Below the pieces are notes generated by a model. That model was not told the DNA's origin. It saw only the letters and a list, made by a program, of their open reading frames with translations, and searched no databases. A DNA stretch of 64,000 bases from positions 69,222,865 through 69,286,864 of the forward strand of contig OY757904.1 in assembly GCA_963585895.1 (NCBI GenBank), in the 5' to 3' direction. The stretch's first letter is position 1. Every line of letters starts with the position of its first letter. Below are positions 47,789 to 60,964 of the stretch, piece by piece. Source of the stretch: Sepioteuthis lessoniana. Lineage: Eukaryota > Mollusca > Cephalopoda > Myopsida > Loliginidae. Position numbers and translations under genes: made by a program.

Positions 47789-48970
47789 AATTATTTTACA
47801 CCTTTAGAGTTTTTCACATCAGCGTTATTTGATGGTTTTGCATGGAGTTTGAGTGACAGCAAGTCTCATCAAGTCCCCAGTACTCTTCTCAGCATTCTGG
47901 CCAATTTCATCAATACTGTAGTTTGGATTGTCTCCACCCTTCCCGTTATTTTCAAATCGGCCAGTCCTTGTACCAATCCTTTGGTAACTTTACCAAGAGC
48001 ACAAATTACAATTAGTATAATCGTCACTTTCATGTTCCACAGTTTTTTCAATTCCCTAGTAAGTTCCAGGTACTTATCCCTCTTTTCGCATTTTAAAATT
48101 TTACACTATGGTCAGCTGGGACAATAAAGTCAACAATTCTGCAAGTTATCACTTTTTTTTATTATTATAAGGTTTGGTCATTTGGCCGAGATTTGGTGAT
48201 CCGTTTGTATCTCAAAATCCTATAGAAGTTAGTGCGTCTCATTCTCCCGTACAGATTCTGAGTTGTGCATATACTATTTGTTTGTATGGTCAAATTTGTA
48301 TTTCTTGTAAAATTTCTGGTGGATCCTCTTGCCCACCCAGCCGTGGCTAGTATTATACTCTTTCTATGCTAACTTTCTGCATTCGCTTATTATGTGGTTA
48401 ACCATTTCGTATTTATCACCACATAACCTATATCTGCTGTTTTTGTTTTTTGTTTTTTTTTGGTGGGGTGCGTTTCATATATCCTCGCTTTAATATGGTT
48501 AGTCCTTATCGCATTGTTTTGCGTTGCTATTAGAAGAGGTCCGGTTTCTCTCTCAAGATTTCCTTTTCCTAGCCACGTCAACGATTCTTAATATGAGATG
48601 TTGCTTGTTAGTCACTAAAAACGTATACATACAGTTGTTTTTTTTACCACTTTTGTTTTTTGGTCATTGTCTTTCCGCTGGTCCTCATGCCATTTGTATT
48701 GTTTCTGGTGGCTGTAATCAGTCTCCCTTCACTCTTTTCTATATAGCCTTTGAGTCATTGTATCTACGCGTGAACACTGTATTCAGTACTAGCAAGTAAT
48801 CTTCCTCTCTCTCTTCTTGACACATATAGTCTTTCAACGTCATCTCATGGATGCAATTCCTAGTGCTCGGCCATTAGTTTTCTTGTTCTCTGGTCCACTT
48901 GTTTAAATTCTTCTCTGGTCCACTTCAAGAAAGTCATGAGTATCTTACGAGGTGGACAGGCCACAAATGG
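47789..48970 (-). pseudogene. R4/Dong-like LINE piece E9
   Basis: Minus strand: FLKWTREEFKQVDQRTRKLM (about 48940-48880) after the RT, a SRRxRE...VFTRRY region, a zinc-knuckle remnant RYRLCGDKYEMVNHIISEC (about 48440-48380), KRIHQKFYKKYKFDHTNK (about 48320), and ELKKLWNMKVTIILIVI, VTKGLVQGLADLKITGRVET (frame 47869-48051). The first Cys of the knuckle is replaced. The 3' end lies near ACTATAATTATTTTACACC at 47785. The copy is relatively well preserved but has several stops. Confidence 0.82.
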
Positions 48971-48985
48971 AAAGGAAAGAAAAAC

Positions 48986-49069
48986 ATTCTTCTTCTTCTT
49001 CTTCTTCTTCTTCTTCTTCTTCTTCTTCTTCTTCTTCTTCTTCTTCTTCTTCTTCTTCTTCTTCTTCTT
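48986..49069. repeat. (TTC)n microsatellite
   Basis: About 28 TTC units between E9 and E10. Poly-Ser, poly-Phe and poly-Lys frames across it are artefacts. It takes the place where other array members have ATT repeats and may be a mutated and re-expanded tail. Confidence 0.95.
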
Positions 49070-49415
49070 TAATGTCAGCATTTTATTTTTTCAGACTAGT
49101 TTTTACTGATCTTTTTTTATTTACTGAAGTCATAAATAACTAGTCTCTTCAAGTCTCCAGGACTCTTCTCATTTTTCTGGCTGATCTCAATAATGCAGTA
49201 GTTCGGATGGTCTACGCTCGTCCTCTTATTTCCAAGTCGTACCAGTCCTTCGCTGACTGTACCAAGAGTGCCAATTACAATTGGTATAATCATCACTTTC
49301 ATGCACCACAGTTTTCCATTTCTCTAACAAGGTGCAGAGACTAATCCTTTTTTTTTTTTTTTTTTGGTTTCTTTCAATTTTTCTCTGTGTTCAGCCGGGA
49401 CGGCACAGTCATTTT
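49070..49415 (-). pseudogene. R4/Dong-like LINE piece E10
   Basis: The minus-strand frame 49117-49302 reads MKVMIIPIVIGTLGTVSEGL and GNKRTSVDHPNYCIIEISQK, with SPGDLKRL at the end, which is the C-terminal end of the family. It is 5'-truncated at a T-rich tract near 49350-49415 and its 3' end abuts the (TTC)n tract. Confidence 0.78.
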
Positions 49416-49419
49416 TATT

Positions 49420-50135
49420 ATTTTACTCTCTTCACGTTTTTTAGACGAGTTTTAACTGATCTTTATTCATTTATTGGAGTCTGCGAGATAACAACTCTCT
49501 TCAGATTTCCTGGCCTCTTCTAAGTATAATAGTCGACTCCTTCAGAGCTATGTTCTGGATTATTTCCATTCTTCCTCTGATCTCCACTTCCTAAGTCCTC
49601 TTTTTTGTGGGCGAATCCAGAGACATCGACAGCATTCGATATCACCGTTAAATTTGTGTTGAACAAATATTTCTGCTTTCTCCCAAAATAGAGCCATTTG
49701 TCTATCTTTCTTTTATCTTCACTCTGTATTCATCATAAACGGTAAAATCTACTAAGTGAGAAGTTCTGATCTTCTTGTTAATGAATACTGGGTGCGGTCT
49801 TCAGTTCGATATTAGGTGATTTGCATCTCAGATGAAAAGAATATTTTATGCATCGAATTTTCAAGGACATGTTCTGATTTGAGCATATGCCATGAATCTG
49901 CATGGTCAAATTTAGTCTCTAGCTCAATTACCGGAAGATCATTATTCATACTCAGCTATGGCTAATATAGAAATGTTTTGGGGACAATTTCGCTTATTTA
50001 GAGATCAATTTTTTCACATCCATCATCACATAGAATATGATCGTTATTTTGTAGAGTATTTTTAATGTCTGCTTTAATATAATTAGTCCTTATTTTATTT
50101 TTTTGCCAGTGTCAAAATGATACAGATTCTCTGTT
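49420..50135 (-). pseudogene. R4/Dong-like LINE piece E11
   Basis: The same region once more on the minus strand, more decayed. It shows C-terminal sequence opposite 49480-49600, a KFDHADSWHMLKSEHVLENS-like stretch opposite 49830-49920, and a zinc-knuckle-side region to about 50090. A TTATTATTTTACTCTC sequence at 49416-49432 is the 3' boundary. Confidence 0.65.
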
Positions 50136-50324
50136 AATTGTTTCCTTTTTTTGCAATGTCCAAATCATCATGTGTGAGTTTTCCTTATTTTTCTGCAGTT
50201 TTATACCCTCTTCTTTTGTTCCTAATTTTCATTCTTAAGAATAGTGCATTTTTCAATCCAACATTCAATTTCTATGTCTTATCTGTTGTTCGAATATTTT
50301 TGTATAATTGTTTTTGGTTTCATT
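50136..50324. other. T-rich spacer
   Basis: May be decayed LINE sequence upstream of E11; nothing definite. Confidence 0.4.
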
Positions 50325-50530
50325 TTGGCTTTTTTATTTAATGGCCCTTCAACCTTCGTCGGTTATTTAATTCTAAAGGCATCTTTGTATAGGAACAGTA
50401 GTGATACTATTTAACTCCTAGCTAGAGGTTAAGGCAGTTCATAATATTTTCCGAGAACGAACGTAAAAATATGACTAGAGTTCGACATTTCTTAGTAAGA
50501 TGTCGCGCATTACTTGTTTACATAGGGACT
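50325..50530 (-). repeat. SINE family C, decayed
   Basis: The tail side (TTTAATGGCCCTTCAACCTT) and body (AGGAACAGTAGTGATACTAT) match 61345-61580 in the same orientation. The head is diverged. Confidence 0.65.
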
Positions 50531-52300
50531 TCCCTGTTTTTTTTTTCAATTTTATTTTTGGCAGGGATATCAATATCATCCTGAATGATGCATTCAAACA
50601 CATCAAGCGTTTTATGTTTTCTTCTGACTGTAAATTTGTGCATTTTTAGCATATAATTTAGTTACATCATTGCTGTAAAAACACATTAGTGGGAGAGTGA
50701 GACTCATCTGAAGATACCTTTTTAGATTTTTACCTGTTCTTGGGTTTTTCCTACTGCTCTTTGTTTCACTCTTCAGGTTTCATAGTTCTCAAGCTTAAGT
50801 TTACGATTTGTTCTCATATTTAAACATTTCATTCATTCTATAGACCGTATTTGCTAGATCATGTCATACATGTCTTTCTAGTCTATCCATATCGTTGCTG
50901 CATTTTCCGCTTGCCTTTATTTTCTTAAGAAAGCATTAGTCTCCATATAAAATGTTATTTTTTCTCTGGAGTTCATTTGTTCTTCTGTAATAATGAGTTT
51001 GTGTTCTTAATAAATCCTCGACCACAAAACTGGTAAAGCATAAGAATTAGGATTAAGTCCATAACATGAAAAAAAAATACTATAAAAAATAGCGATTGAA
51101 CGGCTGTAGTCTTGGAATTTATAGCAAGTATTCAAAATATTGAGTTATCGACTTTGTAACGCACAGTAATTTGAATATAAAAGTCATAATATTGACATAC
51201 ATATGAAGGTCATTCATGTTTTTAAAGTAATTTATAATTTTTTTTCGGAATTCTCTCTCATAGATTTGAAATGTTTGGAACTGGTTTATTGCTGAAATAA
51301 TTTTAAGCACACAAAAAAATATTCGCTTAGAGATTATTCAAAATTAAATCAAATCATACAGACTGCCTATGGTCAATTATCACATATTTGAATATATAAA
51401 TTTTGCCATGTCAGATTTAGAGAAGAATTTATGATGCCTATAAAAGAGAATGTTTTAGTCAAAAATTTTACAAATGGGATTAACATTTGCTTTCCGGACG
51501 CAGTGATCAGTAAAGAAGTAAATGTGGACAATATTCTCTGATATTTCAGGAACAATTGCTATGGATTTCCTTGAAAGATATTGTCCTGTATAAACGTTGC
51601 TTCCTACTGCCAAGTAAGGCAATATTTACCTTTTATATAAAATTATTCTCCAATTAAAATTATATTCTCTCTCATGCAGGCTGGAACTTCAGCTTAACTA
51701 TGCAATTCATAATGATTTGAGACCGTGTTTATTTAGTAAATTAGCTTGTTCTGTTGAAATGTCTCTATCTATTTAGCCAATGCAAAAAGAAATAACTGAA
51801 TTAGTGAACATTTGCATAGTGCATTTTGATAAAAATTTCTGAATGCTTAGCGACTTAGTGTTTGTCAGCAAATAACCTCATCTTAAATTGAAACCAATAT
51901 AATATTTGGACAACATTTAAATATTCATATTAACTGATATTAAACAAAATGGATATGAAAAATCTACTACGTTGATTACCTTATTTTCGCATCCAGTTAA
52001 CATGATTGAGGATTCACTAAGTGTAGACCCTACTTAATGGTAAGACCCCGCCAAAATTGCTGGCTTATGACACAAAACTGAAAAGGATTATCAGGCTCTC
52101 GTTAAGGAGATCTGGGAAGTATGGTTAAACCTACATTGTCATTACACCCTTGTGTACTCTCACATAGAAAGGTAACGAAATTATAGTCCTATCTGTTGGT
52201 CAGTTAAATCTGTTTACAAATCATACGTATTTGATTGGATCTTGTAAAAAATTATTTTTTACAGACTATCGGAAAATGTAAATGTAAAGATTTAATGAAT
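50531..52300. other. Non-coding stretch, nothing recognised
   Basis: AT-rich; no gene or repeat identified. Confidence 0.5.
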
Positions 52301-52345
52301 CAGCCATAGATGGTTTGATATGCCATTAAAAGCAATTGATCTAAT
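52300..52345 (+). repeat. Shared SINE tail remnant
   Basis: CAGCCATAGATGGTTTGATA followed by TGCCATTAAAAGC resembles the B/C tail. Confidence 0.45.
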
Positions 52346-52559
52346 ATCCATCCTGACTCTCTTTTAAGAGATAAACATTTATTATAAAGGGAATTTGAAA
52401 TGTAAAGATTAAAGTTAAATTTGAATTCTTGAACGTATTGATAGAAAAATGATAAAAAAAAAACGGTCCTATCAAAATCTACACTGATAATAATAAATAC
52501 ATTTTAATTCAAACTCTCTTTAGAGTCTTGTAAATAAGTTCTCATTTAATCGATGCAAT

Positions 52560-52750
52560 TTGATAAATTGACTGATTGCTAGATCTGAGAGTAATAGCAA
52601 GAAAAGAGTACCTTGCACTCTGATCCCTAGAACTGCAGCCTTACCGTCAGATGGAATTTAATACTATAATCGCAAAATCTACCTATGGGGAATCTTATCC
52701 CTCAGCAGAAAATATAGTCATTATATTCTAAGCCCCACCAGCAAGGACTG
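52560..52750 (-). repeat. Family B fragment, diverged
   Basis: TAACCGTC-like order in complement: CCTTACCGTCAGATGGAATT, TTATCCCTCAGCAGAAAATA and a head-side CCCCACCAGCAAGGACTG. Confidence 0.5.
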
Positions 52751-54880
52751 ATTTTATGAGAGACATGACTGAAAATATGTAAACGTCTAAAACCTCACAA
52801 ATCTTGCCGTTTTTAACAAGACAGAATAATTATCTTTGGATTATTAATTAATGTAATGTTGACAGTTATTGAAAACTAAAATGCAATATATTTTATAAAG
52901 TAAATCAATAACTGTTTCCTGCGTTTCTGACTGACAACTCGCAATATATGCTATCCAGCACACTTTGTATTTTTGTCTCTTAAATCTAAGTAATGCATGA
53001 AATTACTGATTTTCAGTCTTCATAAGTTAATAGTTTAATGTAACTTAGGAACTTTGAATGCTTTTTTGACGCTCAGTCGACGGCCCATGGGGCTGTGTAT
53101 GAATTATTTTATCATGAAGAGTTACTTGAATCTCTTAGTGTTTATTAAGTCTTATTATTTGTTACTTGAAATCACATAACTGCAGGCGAACAAATAATTA
53201 TTATTAAATAGAAAGAATTCGTGAAACCATAAAATTGCATATGAAATATTAGTGATAAGTAGGAAACCTTACTACCCCATATAACTGTATAGAAATTATT
53301 TGTATTAGCTAGGGATATTTGATATCATATACATTTGTGAGAAAGAAACAACTTAACAAAAATATAAAAATTACCGTACAACATACGGGACACTCTCATC
53401 TCTACAACGGAAATAACCTCATACATCCAGCAGAATATATCCCTTCCAGGACCACAATTTTTTTTCGCATAATATAAGATAAAGTTATTTTTGAAATGAT
53501 GAAACACTTGAGTATTTTTTCTAGGACAGTTTACATCTGTTTTTCGGTGGAATGAAAAAAAAATGACTTAGAGAGCGTTACATTTACATAGGGATATAAA
53601 TTACCTGAAATAAAAAGCTAAGATATCGTACAAAGAAGTAATTTCTAAAGTAGCAATAAAGTATTTTTTTAATCTATTTTTTTTATTTAAACACACATAA
53701 ACATGTTAAATGAGTGGTGCTGAAAATGTTTTTCGGTGTCCAATTTTAAATTTTCTCCTGAAAGAAAGAACCAAGAATTTGGTGAAATATCTTAATCAGG
53801 ATATCTAACAAAAGAAAAACCTCCTGTGTTGTTGAGACATCAGTGAACAAGGAACCCTAGTTCGACGATCTCTTGGTACGTATCAGGAAAAAGTAAACAA
53901 AAACTGGCTATAAATTAATGTCAGATAAAGAAGTTAGATTATATATGTAATTTAATGTATTTAATTGGTGGATCAAAATATAACTGAGAATTACTCAAAT
54001 GATATATTTTTAGAGAAATGATTCAGAACGATAATATATAGACAGATTAAAACATTGTTTGCACTATTATCATTAAATGTTATTTTCTTTTTTGTTAAAA
54101 TGATACATGATGAAAAAATTATAAGTGCATTTTTTATTCTGTTCATAAGTGTTAAAATAATTTGTTAATCAGAATTTGAAAAAAAATTAATTAGCTTACA
54201 TTTACAGATGTTTGTTGTTTGTGCTTATTGTCTTCATGGAAATTCCTTGGCACCACTTTGCAGTTTAGGAGTATAACACAATATAATTATCACAATTTAA
54301 TAATTAAAGATATGCCATCTCATTAACAGTTTTAATTGAAATTCATTCAATTATAAATAATCAATTCACAAGAAACCTAATGGATAAATATTTATCGTAT
54401 TTTATCGGTATGTTATCTTTATTTGTTTCTTTTTTTAGTTCACTTCACGATTTTAATATTGTAACTCAAACCGCAAAAAAGTTATATAAGCTTTATTATG
54501 GCCAATTTTATATTTGATAAATATTAACAGTCTGTTGCTGAGATACCTATTCTTTTAATTTTTATTTTGCTCAAATAAATAACATATAAGTACTTAAAAA
54601 CTATACAATGTCATTAATATAGTGAAAGGTTTCAAAATTCAAAAATATAAATAATATTTTTTTCCATGAGCTACCATTAAAAAGAAATATTTAAAAATTG
54701 ATTTAAAAGATCCAATGATAAAAGTCTAGATTACTTATTCTGGGTCGAGTTTTTTTTTATTATCATGGTTAATTTCTCTGTTTTAACAATGTTTTCAAAA
54801 TATCTGTCATCGAAGAATTGTCTCCATATAGGAGAGTTTTCTGATCTAATTGGCCTAAATAACAAAGTTAAGTAATAATC
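52751..54880. other. Non-coding stretch, nothing recognised
   Basis: More than 2 kb of very AT-rich sequence without a recognisable element. It may be old, unalterably decayed repeats or unique DNA. Confidence 0.5.
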
Positions 54881-54884
54881 CACA

Positions 54885-55145
54885 CCACACACTTAGTGTG
54901 ATTGTTATCGTCGTAATAAAGGATATGTGTGACCCAGTTTGCTTTTTCCTTCTCTCTAATGCCGTCGGGAAAATCATGGATTAATCTGTTCACCCACTGC
55001 TATGGGGGAATAGTAAAACAGACTAAGATTTTTAGACTTTTGCAAGTTATCTTAAAAAAAGATAACTCTGAATTCAAATATATTTTACAGCAATTAAAAA
55101 CTAACATTTTGTCACATCCTACCCAGTACTGTGTAGTTGGGTAAG
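54885..55145 (+). repeat. SINE family A, decayed
   Basis: The head TTAGTGTGATTGTTATCGTC aligns with TGTAATGGTTATCGTC of the 57189 copy. The tail AACTCTGAATTCAAATATAT and TTTGTCACATCCTACCCAG follow. Confidence 0.7.
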
Positions 55146-56815
55146 TACCTACTTACATATTTTAAATTTTCATACATGCATATGGAACTTGTGATATTTA
55201 TATGATTTATATGAACAAATAATTAGTCTATAATAAATAATTAAATGTTCTCGGTTATATATGTTTTCTCTTTTCATGCATTTTATGTTTACATAATAAT
55301 TATTCCCTAACCCCCAAACTATTCATCTAACACTGAATTCTTCAGTATAATATACAGATATAACAAGATTGATATACTTTTTATTTTGCATGCAACAGAA
55401 TTTCTTTTATAAATTCGGTCTTAAGTCAGAAATTCGGGGGAATACTTTTTTTTCTCAAATCTTTGTCCTCCTCGGTAGAAAGCGTTCAAATAGAAACGTC
55501 TAATCACCCTCCGCAAACTCACACTTGCTCTCTCTTTTTGTTTCTCTCTCGATCCCACTCTATTCCTCTCTCTTAATCTCTCTCTTCTAATAGATAGAGA
55601 GTTGGATGGAGGAAGGTCGACAGAGTTATATTCAGAGAGGTGGGTATTAAGCATGATGATGAAGGAAGGAAGGAAGGATTGATTGATTGATGATGGAAAG
55701 AAAATTAGCCAGCCCTAGCGAAATTAGGTTACAATTCCATGGTAGAGACTGGAGATAACGTCCCTACATTTCAAAGAAAATAGGCAAAAGAAGTCCAAAA
55801 TGAGTACCTGAACTGTCATGTGATATCTCATGAGGCACCCAACAGGAATTCCGATTCTCTAAGGGATTTAATTATTAATTGTCTCCCTAAAACACAATGT
55901 TAAGACTTATATCTTATACAAGTGAATTTGCTGTAAATCTGGCTGACTAACCACTTCTCTAAATCAGAGGCATAGAGCAGCGTTTCTTAAACGGTATGGT
56001 TTGTTAATATTTATCTTTTACTCAGTCTGTCTTTGTCTTTTTCCTGGTCTATCTCTGGTTTTAACTATTTTTTTAAATCTATATCTATCTTACTCAAAAA
56101 TGGAGACCAGTATATTGCACATGTTTCGACCAGATCACAAATATTGCTTTCTTTCTACTACAAAGCTATGCAATGCTATAGTTAGCTTTGCGTCATCTTG
56201 GAGTAGATGGGGATGGAAGCAATTAGTAACATTACGATTGGTTTGATTAATGCAGGTGTGTGTAGAGAGAAGTTGAGAATGCTCTAGACTAATTACAGCT
56301 TTGGTTGTTAAGTTGGGAATCATGATGCGATTTTATCAGAATTTCTGTGAAAAGCTAACAAGATTAGAAATCGGAATTACGACAAACAGGTATAAACGCC
56401 TGCCAAATTAGCGTGGTTTAACTTCTTGCTGCAAAAGTTAGTATGATTTCAAAAATATTCTTCAAAGTCTGGATATAGTTTCGCAAACATCAGCTTCATT
56501 TCGTTTTATTCCTTCGGTTTCCATCGTTTGGATTCGATACGATTATTTCAGTCAATTTCATTTTTTCATTTGGAGGAGAGTATAATTGAAAGTACGTATT
56601 TTTTTTGGTGGGGGCAGGGTTCCTGGTGTCAAAAAAGTTATTTTTCTCAAAATATATATTGTTCAAATTAATATTCCACATTGTCGACTCAATTGAACTA
56701 ACAGTTTTCATTGATCACATTATTTGAGCAAAGGAGAAGGAACATAGATTAGAATGATCAAAATTCATCCCATTAAGAAATGTAAGACCCTCCCCGCAAA
56801 AAAAAGTGTTATTGT
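55146..56815. other. Non-coding stretch; short simple repeats
   Basis: CT-rich patch at 55530-55590 and short GAAG and GATT runs at 55662-55692. The minus-strand Arg/Glu-rich frame at 55421-55654 reads across the CT-rich patch and is not convincing. Confidence 0.5.
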
Positions 56816-56819
56816 AGGT

Positions 56820-56970
56820 ATAAAACAACATTGGATTCTATGGTGAGGCTTCAATTATAGATATCAAGGGGGTGAGGAGTACCGTTTCATTACCATTATT
56901 CCAAGGTTCTCACTCATCGGGAGTGCTAGTACCTGTTGGTGTCCCACGTATGGGTCAAATAGATAGGTTT
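56820..56970 (+). repeat. Family B fragment
   Basis: The order TGGTGAGGCTTCAATTATAG, GGAGTACCGTTTCATTACCA, then TATGGGTCAAATAGATAGGT matches the middle of family B. Confidence 0.6.
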
Positions 56971-57188
56971 TAAATTATTCCTATAAGATATGAATATTTT
57001 AAACCAATAATTGCGCGAATTATTTGTATTATGTAGGAATAATTGATATCAAATAACTGTTGAAAAACACTCTTTAGTATCATCTCAACAAAAATCTTAA
57101 TATAAATGTAAAACATTCAGAGCTATCTAACCTCTAGGCATAAAATAACTCATAACAGCTTGACATGCCATTAATCAATCATTTAATT

Positions 57189-57458
57189 TGGATGTTGCCC
57201 GTAGTGTAATGGTTATCGTCACAGGATTTTGGACAAGACTGACTGCATTTCACCTAGCACAAATACCCTTGGGAAAGGTATGAATCCAATTATTCTCCCT
57301 CCAAATATGGGTAAATAGTAGGGCAGACTAGGTTCTTTAGCCATGGTGAGGCAACTAGTCTAGGAGAAGGAAAACTCTGAATTCAAACCTGCTAAATTTC
57401 GCTTTAAAAATTGACCTTGTGTCATATCCTACCCGAGCGGAGGGGTTGGGTAAATAGG
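57189..57458 (+). repeat. tRNA-derived SINE family A, nearly full length
   Basis: The 270-bp copy starts TGGATGTTGCCCGTAGTGTA. The A box (TAGTGTAATGGTTATCG) is clear; the B-box region is shortened. The central block AAATACCCTTGGGAAAGGTA and the tail GCGGAGGGGTTGGGTAAATA are well kept. A perfect 15-bp duplication ATCAATCATTTAATT flanks it (57174-57188 and 57459-57473). It landed beside a shared SINE tail at 57135-57173. Confidence 0.92.
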
Positions 57459-57473
57459 ATCAATCATTTAATT

Positions 57474-58035
57474 ACAGTATCGGCATGTATGTTCATTAGT
57501 ATGTCAACCTAAAACACATGAATAAGAAAAGTATCAATTTTGTATACACCCCATTCAAATAACAATAAAAATTATTCTTTGGCAGGCGTCAGATAAATCA
57601 GTTAATAGTAACTAATAAATAATCAGGATCTTTGTAAAATCACATTTTCTGGTGTAAAAACTAAAATTAGCGTTTCGATTGATTGTTTAATTAATTGATT
57701 TTAACGGCATCTTAACAGGTTTGAAATGACTTTATGCCAAGAGCTTGGGGAATTGCGAAAATTGTACATTTATATATACATTTTTTGTGTAGCAATTTCT
57801 TTTTTTTCTTCTACTGACTTATACGGTGTCATGTATCAAGTATCACACAGTTCTATGATTTTAGTAATTTATAATAATCTTTTTTTTTTTCACAATTATA
57901 ACTTTTAGTAACCATTCCTAAAACGAATAATTTACTGTTGAACGGTATAAAGTACTCCCATCGAATTTGAAAGAATTTTAATAGATCTATTTGACCCAGA
58001 TATTGAATCCTAAAAACAGATACAACCACTGCAGG
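57474..58035. other. Non-coding stretch, nothing recognised
   Basis: AT-rich; chance frames only. Confidence 0.5.
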
Positions 58036-58039
58036 TAAT

Positions 58040-58215
58040 AAGTGACCTAAATTAAATGTCACTGAAGGAGTTCTCCACGGGCTTCAAAACTGGAGTCTCA
58101 CCACTAGATGGGGTTCAGTTTTCATACCTTTCAAACTTCTTTATTTAATCGGGGTGGGGGCTTACTCCTCTTCAGTGGATACATTGAAATCATTCTAAGA
58201 CTTGGACAGCAACGA
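58040..58215 (-). repeat. Family B fragment, diverged
   Basis: GGAGTCTCACCACTAGATGG and CTTACTCCTCTTCAGTGGAT follow the complement of the family B order. Confidence 0.55.
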
Positions 58216-58885
58216 TTAGTATCGTACTCCAACTAAGGGAATCATTTTCATTTCCATTTTCATTTCAAGGAATTTCTGTTGAGAAAAATAATAATCCAAA
58301 TAGTCTTACTCTTTATTCAAGCTACACATGCTTTGATAATGGTTCGTATCAACGTCATGTTACAATAATCTATAGAATATAGTATCGCAAGGTCAATAAT
58401 CTTTCCCAATAACTGGAAATAAATTCTCAGGATCTCTTTCACTTGGATTATTTTCAAAGTAATTGGATACTGACATGCACTACGTATCTTCTTCAAGAGA
58501 AGTCATGAAAAGACCTTTATGAGGTTAACAACTGTCTATACCAAAGATTGCACGCAATCCAGTGCTGTGTATATTAGATTAGTTGAAAAGTAGATATGCA
58601 TCATCGATATTTTCTTTCTTTTTATAAAGAATGTGGCATAGCATCTAATGAATCCTAGGGTGAGCAAATTAAGCATATTTAATCAAAATTGGAAAGTTAT
58701 TTTACTTCTCACATTTTATAATCTACAACAGAGACAATTAGATAAATCAAGAATATATCCTCTTCTATTTTGAGTTGGCAGATTTTCTTGGGTAGAAAAT
58801 CTAATCGAAATTGATGTTCTTTAATGCAGTTATTAATCCAGAGTAAATGCAAACATTGGTAAGTATTCAAAATTCCACTCCACGG
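58216..58885. other. Non-coding stretch, nothing recognised
   Basis: No gene or repeat identified. Confidence 0.5.
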
Positions 58886-58889
58886 CAAA

Positions 58890-59170
58890 GAGTTTTGAGA
58901 GATAAGGTCAATTTTAAACCGTAGTATAGCTGGTTTCGATTCAGCGTTTTTTTTGTTTTGTTTTTTCTATTAGACTGGCTGCTTTATCAGTTCTAAAGAA
59001 CTCAGTCGGCGTTATTATTTGCATATTGCCTGGTGAAGAAAAATGGCTTCGTGATTTTCTCTAGTAAATTAGTGCGTAGTGGAACGCAAACTGTTTTGTC
59101 TTGCATCTGAACTCGTGTCACCGATTCCATTTTGTATGACGATAAAAGTTATGCTGATCACACCACAAAC
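58890..59170 (-). repeat. SINE family A, decayed
   Basis: The head side (CTGAACTCGTGTCACCGATT, complement of the B-box region) and the ACGATAAAAGTTATGCTGAT head are visible at 59107-59160. The body carries a T-rich interruption at 58948-58966. Confidence 0.6.
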
Positions 59171-59420
59171 ATATTAGTATTCAGCATTGATTACATCAAG
59201 TAATGTTGGATATCTTCCAGATAAATATTAGGTAATTTTTGTATTTACTCTAATCGGTAAATAACTTAGTAGAACTAAGACAAAAAATGGCCAAATATCG
59301 TAAGATTTTGTATTTCTGCACGTATAAAGAAAACTATATTCGCCAGTCACTGTGGGAGCCTAACACTTAGAAATCATCATAATCAAGGTGTTCTGACAGC
59401 ATGGATTATTTTGACTCACA

Positions 59421-59421
<1 letters not shown>

Positions 59422-59471
<50 letters not shown>
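59422..59471. repeat. (CT)n microsatellite
   Basis: Pure CT run of about 25 units. Confidence 0.97.
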
Positions 59472-59474
<3 letters not shown>

Positions 59475-60220
59475 GACAGTCAATCGTTATTCGTCTTTGT
59501 TATTGGTAGTTCCTCTTGACGGGATGCAGTGTCAAAAAATGAACCAGAAAAGCATTTAACAGATAACGGAAGAATTAAATGGTTGTACAATACCTGATTA
59601 AAATAAAATGCCAAAGATGGATTTTAACTACTTTAAACCTTAGGAAAATCTTTAAAAAATGTTTTAATCTATTTTATTAGAAGAAAAGCTCACATGATCA
59701 AAATATTTTAAATGTAATACCGAAGATGTATAACTCTGCGACAACAAAGCGACGGCCACCTTGGTGAAACTCCACAAAAAACACTTAGAGCCTTCATAAT
59801 CAATCAGTAAATCTTGCTGCTGTTTACGACTAGATATCAAGTTCAGGGAAGGGGATGGTTGTATACAATTCGTACGGGCTAGTAACTTTGGAAATATTAG
59901 AATGCATCAGGAAGTATGTGAAGGCAGATGGATGAATCAAAAAGCGGGTTAATGGTGTGATACACCAGAGATTGTTTAGGAGGAGTCTGATTGGTCAACG
60001 TCAAGGATCAAAGAGTTTAGTCAAGAGATTATTGTTACGCATCTATTACGGTGGCGTCTATCGGTGAGACAAGTGGACATTGAGAGATACCCATAAACTA
60101 ATGATATTTCAATTTTCAAGTAGAGGTCATATATACATTGAACATCAGCATTAAAATGTATTGGTTTTAACTGGCCTTGGAAACAAATAGATAGATCTTT
60201 GGCCCACGAAAAAGAAATAT
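59472..60220. other. Non-coding stretch, nothing recognised
   Basis: The second half (from about 59850) is less AT-rich and might be further decayed RTE sequence, but no motif is certain. Confidence 0.4.
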
Positions 60221-60224
60221 ATTA

Positions 60225-60964
60225 TGTTTCTACATGGATGGCTTTAAGCTTCTTGGAAACCCCGCTTCTCAAGCCTAATTTCCCCTACGTAGCCTCGAGT
60301 AAGCAGAAAGGAGCATTAGTCTCTATTTGAACTTGGATAATACGGAGTTCATGTTTTTTAAACAAGCTGTTGTTAACTCCTCATTAAATTACAAGCCTTG
60401 AAAATCAATTGAGCAGTTCATGTATAATGGTAACAATATCTCATCTACTGAAAGCGATATAAACATACGCATAGGCAAAGCTTGGACTAAATTGTAGGTT
60501 ACAGACGATATATAGATCTTTTTATTTTATGAAATACAACGGAAATTCTTCCAACATGTGAACGTATTATTGTTATGCTGCACCACTTGTACTCTAGCAG
60601 AAGATTTCGCTAAATGTTAGATGTGAACGAACCAAGGATTTTACGGGCTGTTTTGAACAAATCCTGAAAGTAACACCTCACAAAAAAATCTATACAGCCA
60701 CTTAATAACCACCTCAAAATTCATATGAGCAAGATTTTAAAAAATATTAAGGATGCGGCTCGTGACCTCGTCAGTAATATTATCGTACGAACTTCTATAC
60801 ATAGACATACCAATGTTGATGGGTCATTAAAAAAGTTCATTTATCAACTATGGGCGTAAACTTGATGATGTTTAGAAGATTTGCAAAGAGCATTGGCTGA
60901 ATGGAAACAATGCCGATAGATAGAGAGAGAGTTAAAAGGATTCGTGTTATTTTTCGCGACTAGA

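Noticed and set aside
48860-49143. Poly-Lys, poly-Ser or poly-Phe protein
   Set aside because: Translation of the (TTC)n tract; no non-repetitive coding part beyond LINE remnants.
55421-55654. Arg/Glu-rich minus-strand protein
   Set aside because: It spans a CT-rich low-complexity patch; no start context, motif or conserved look.
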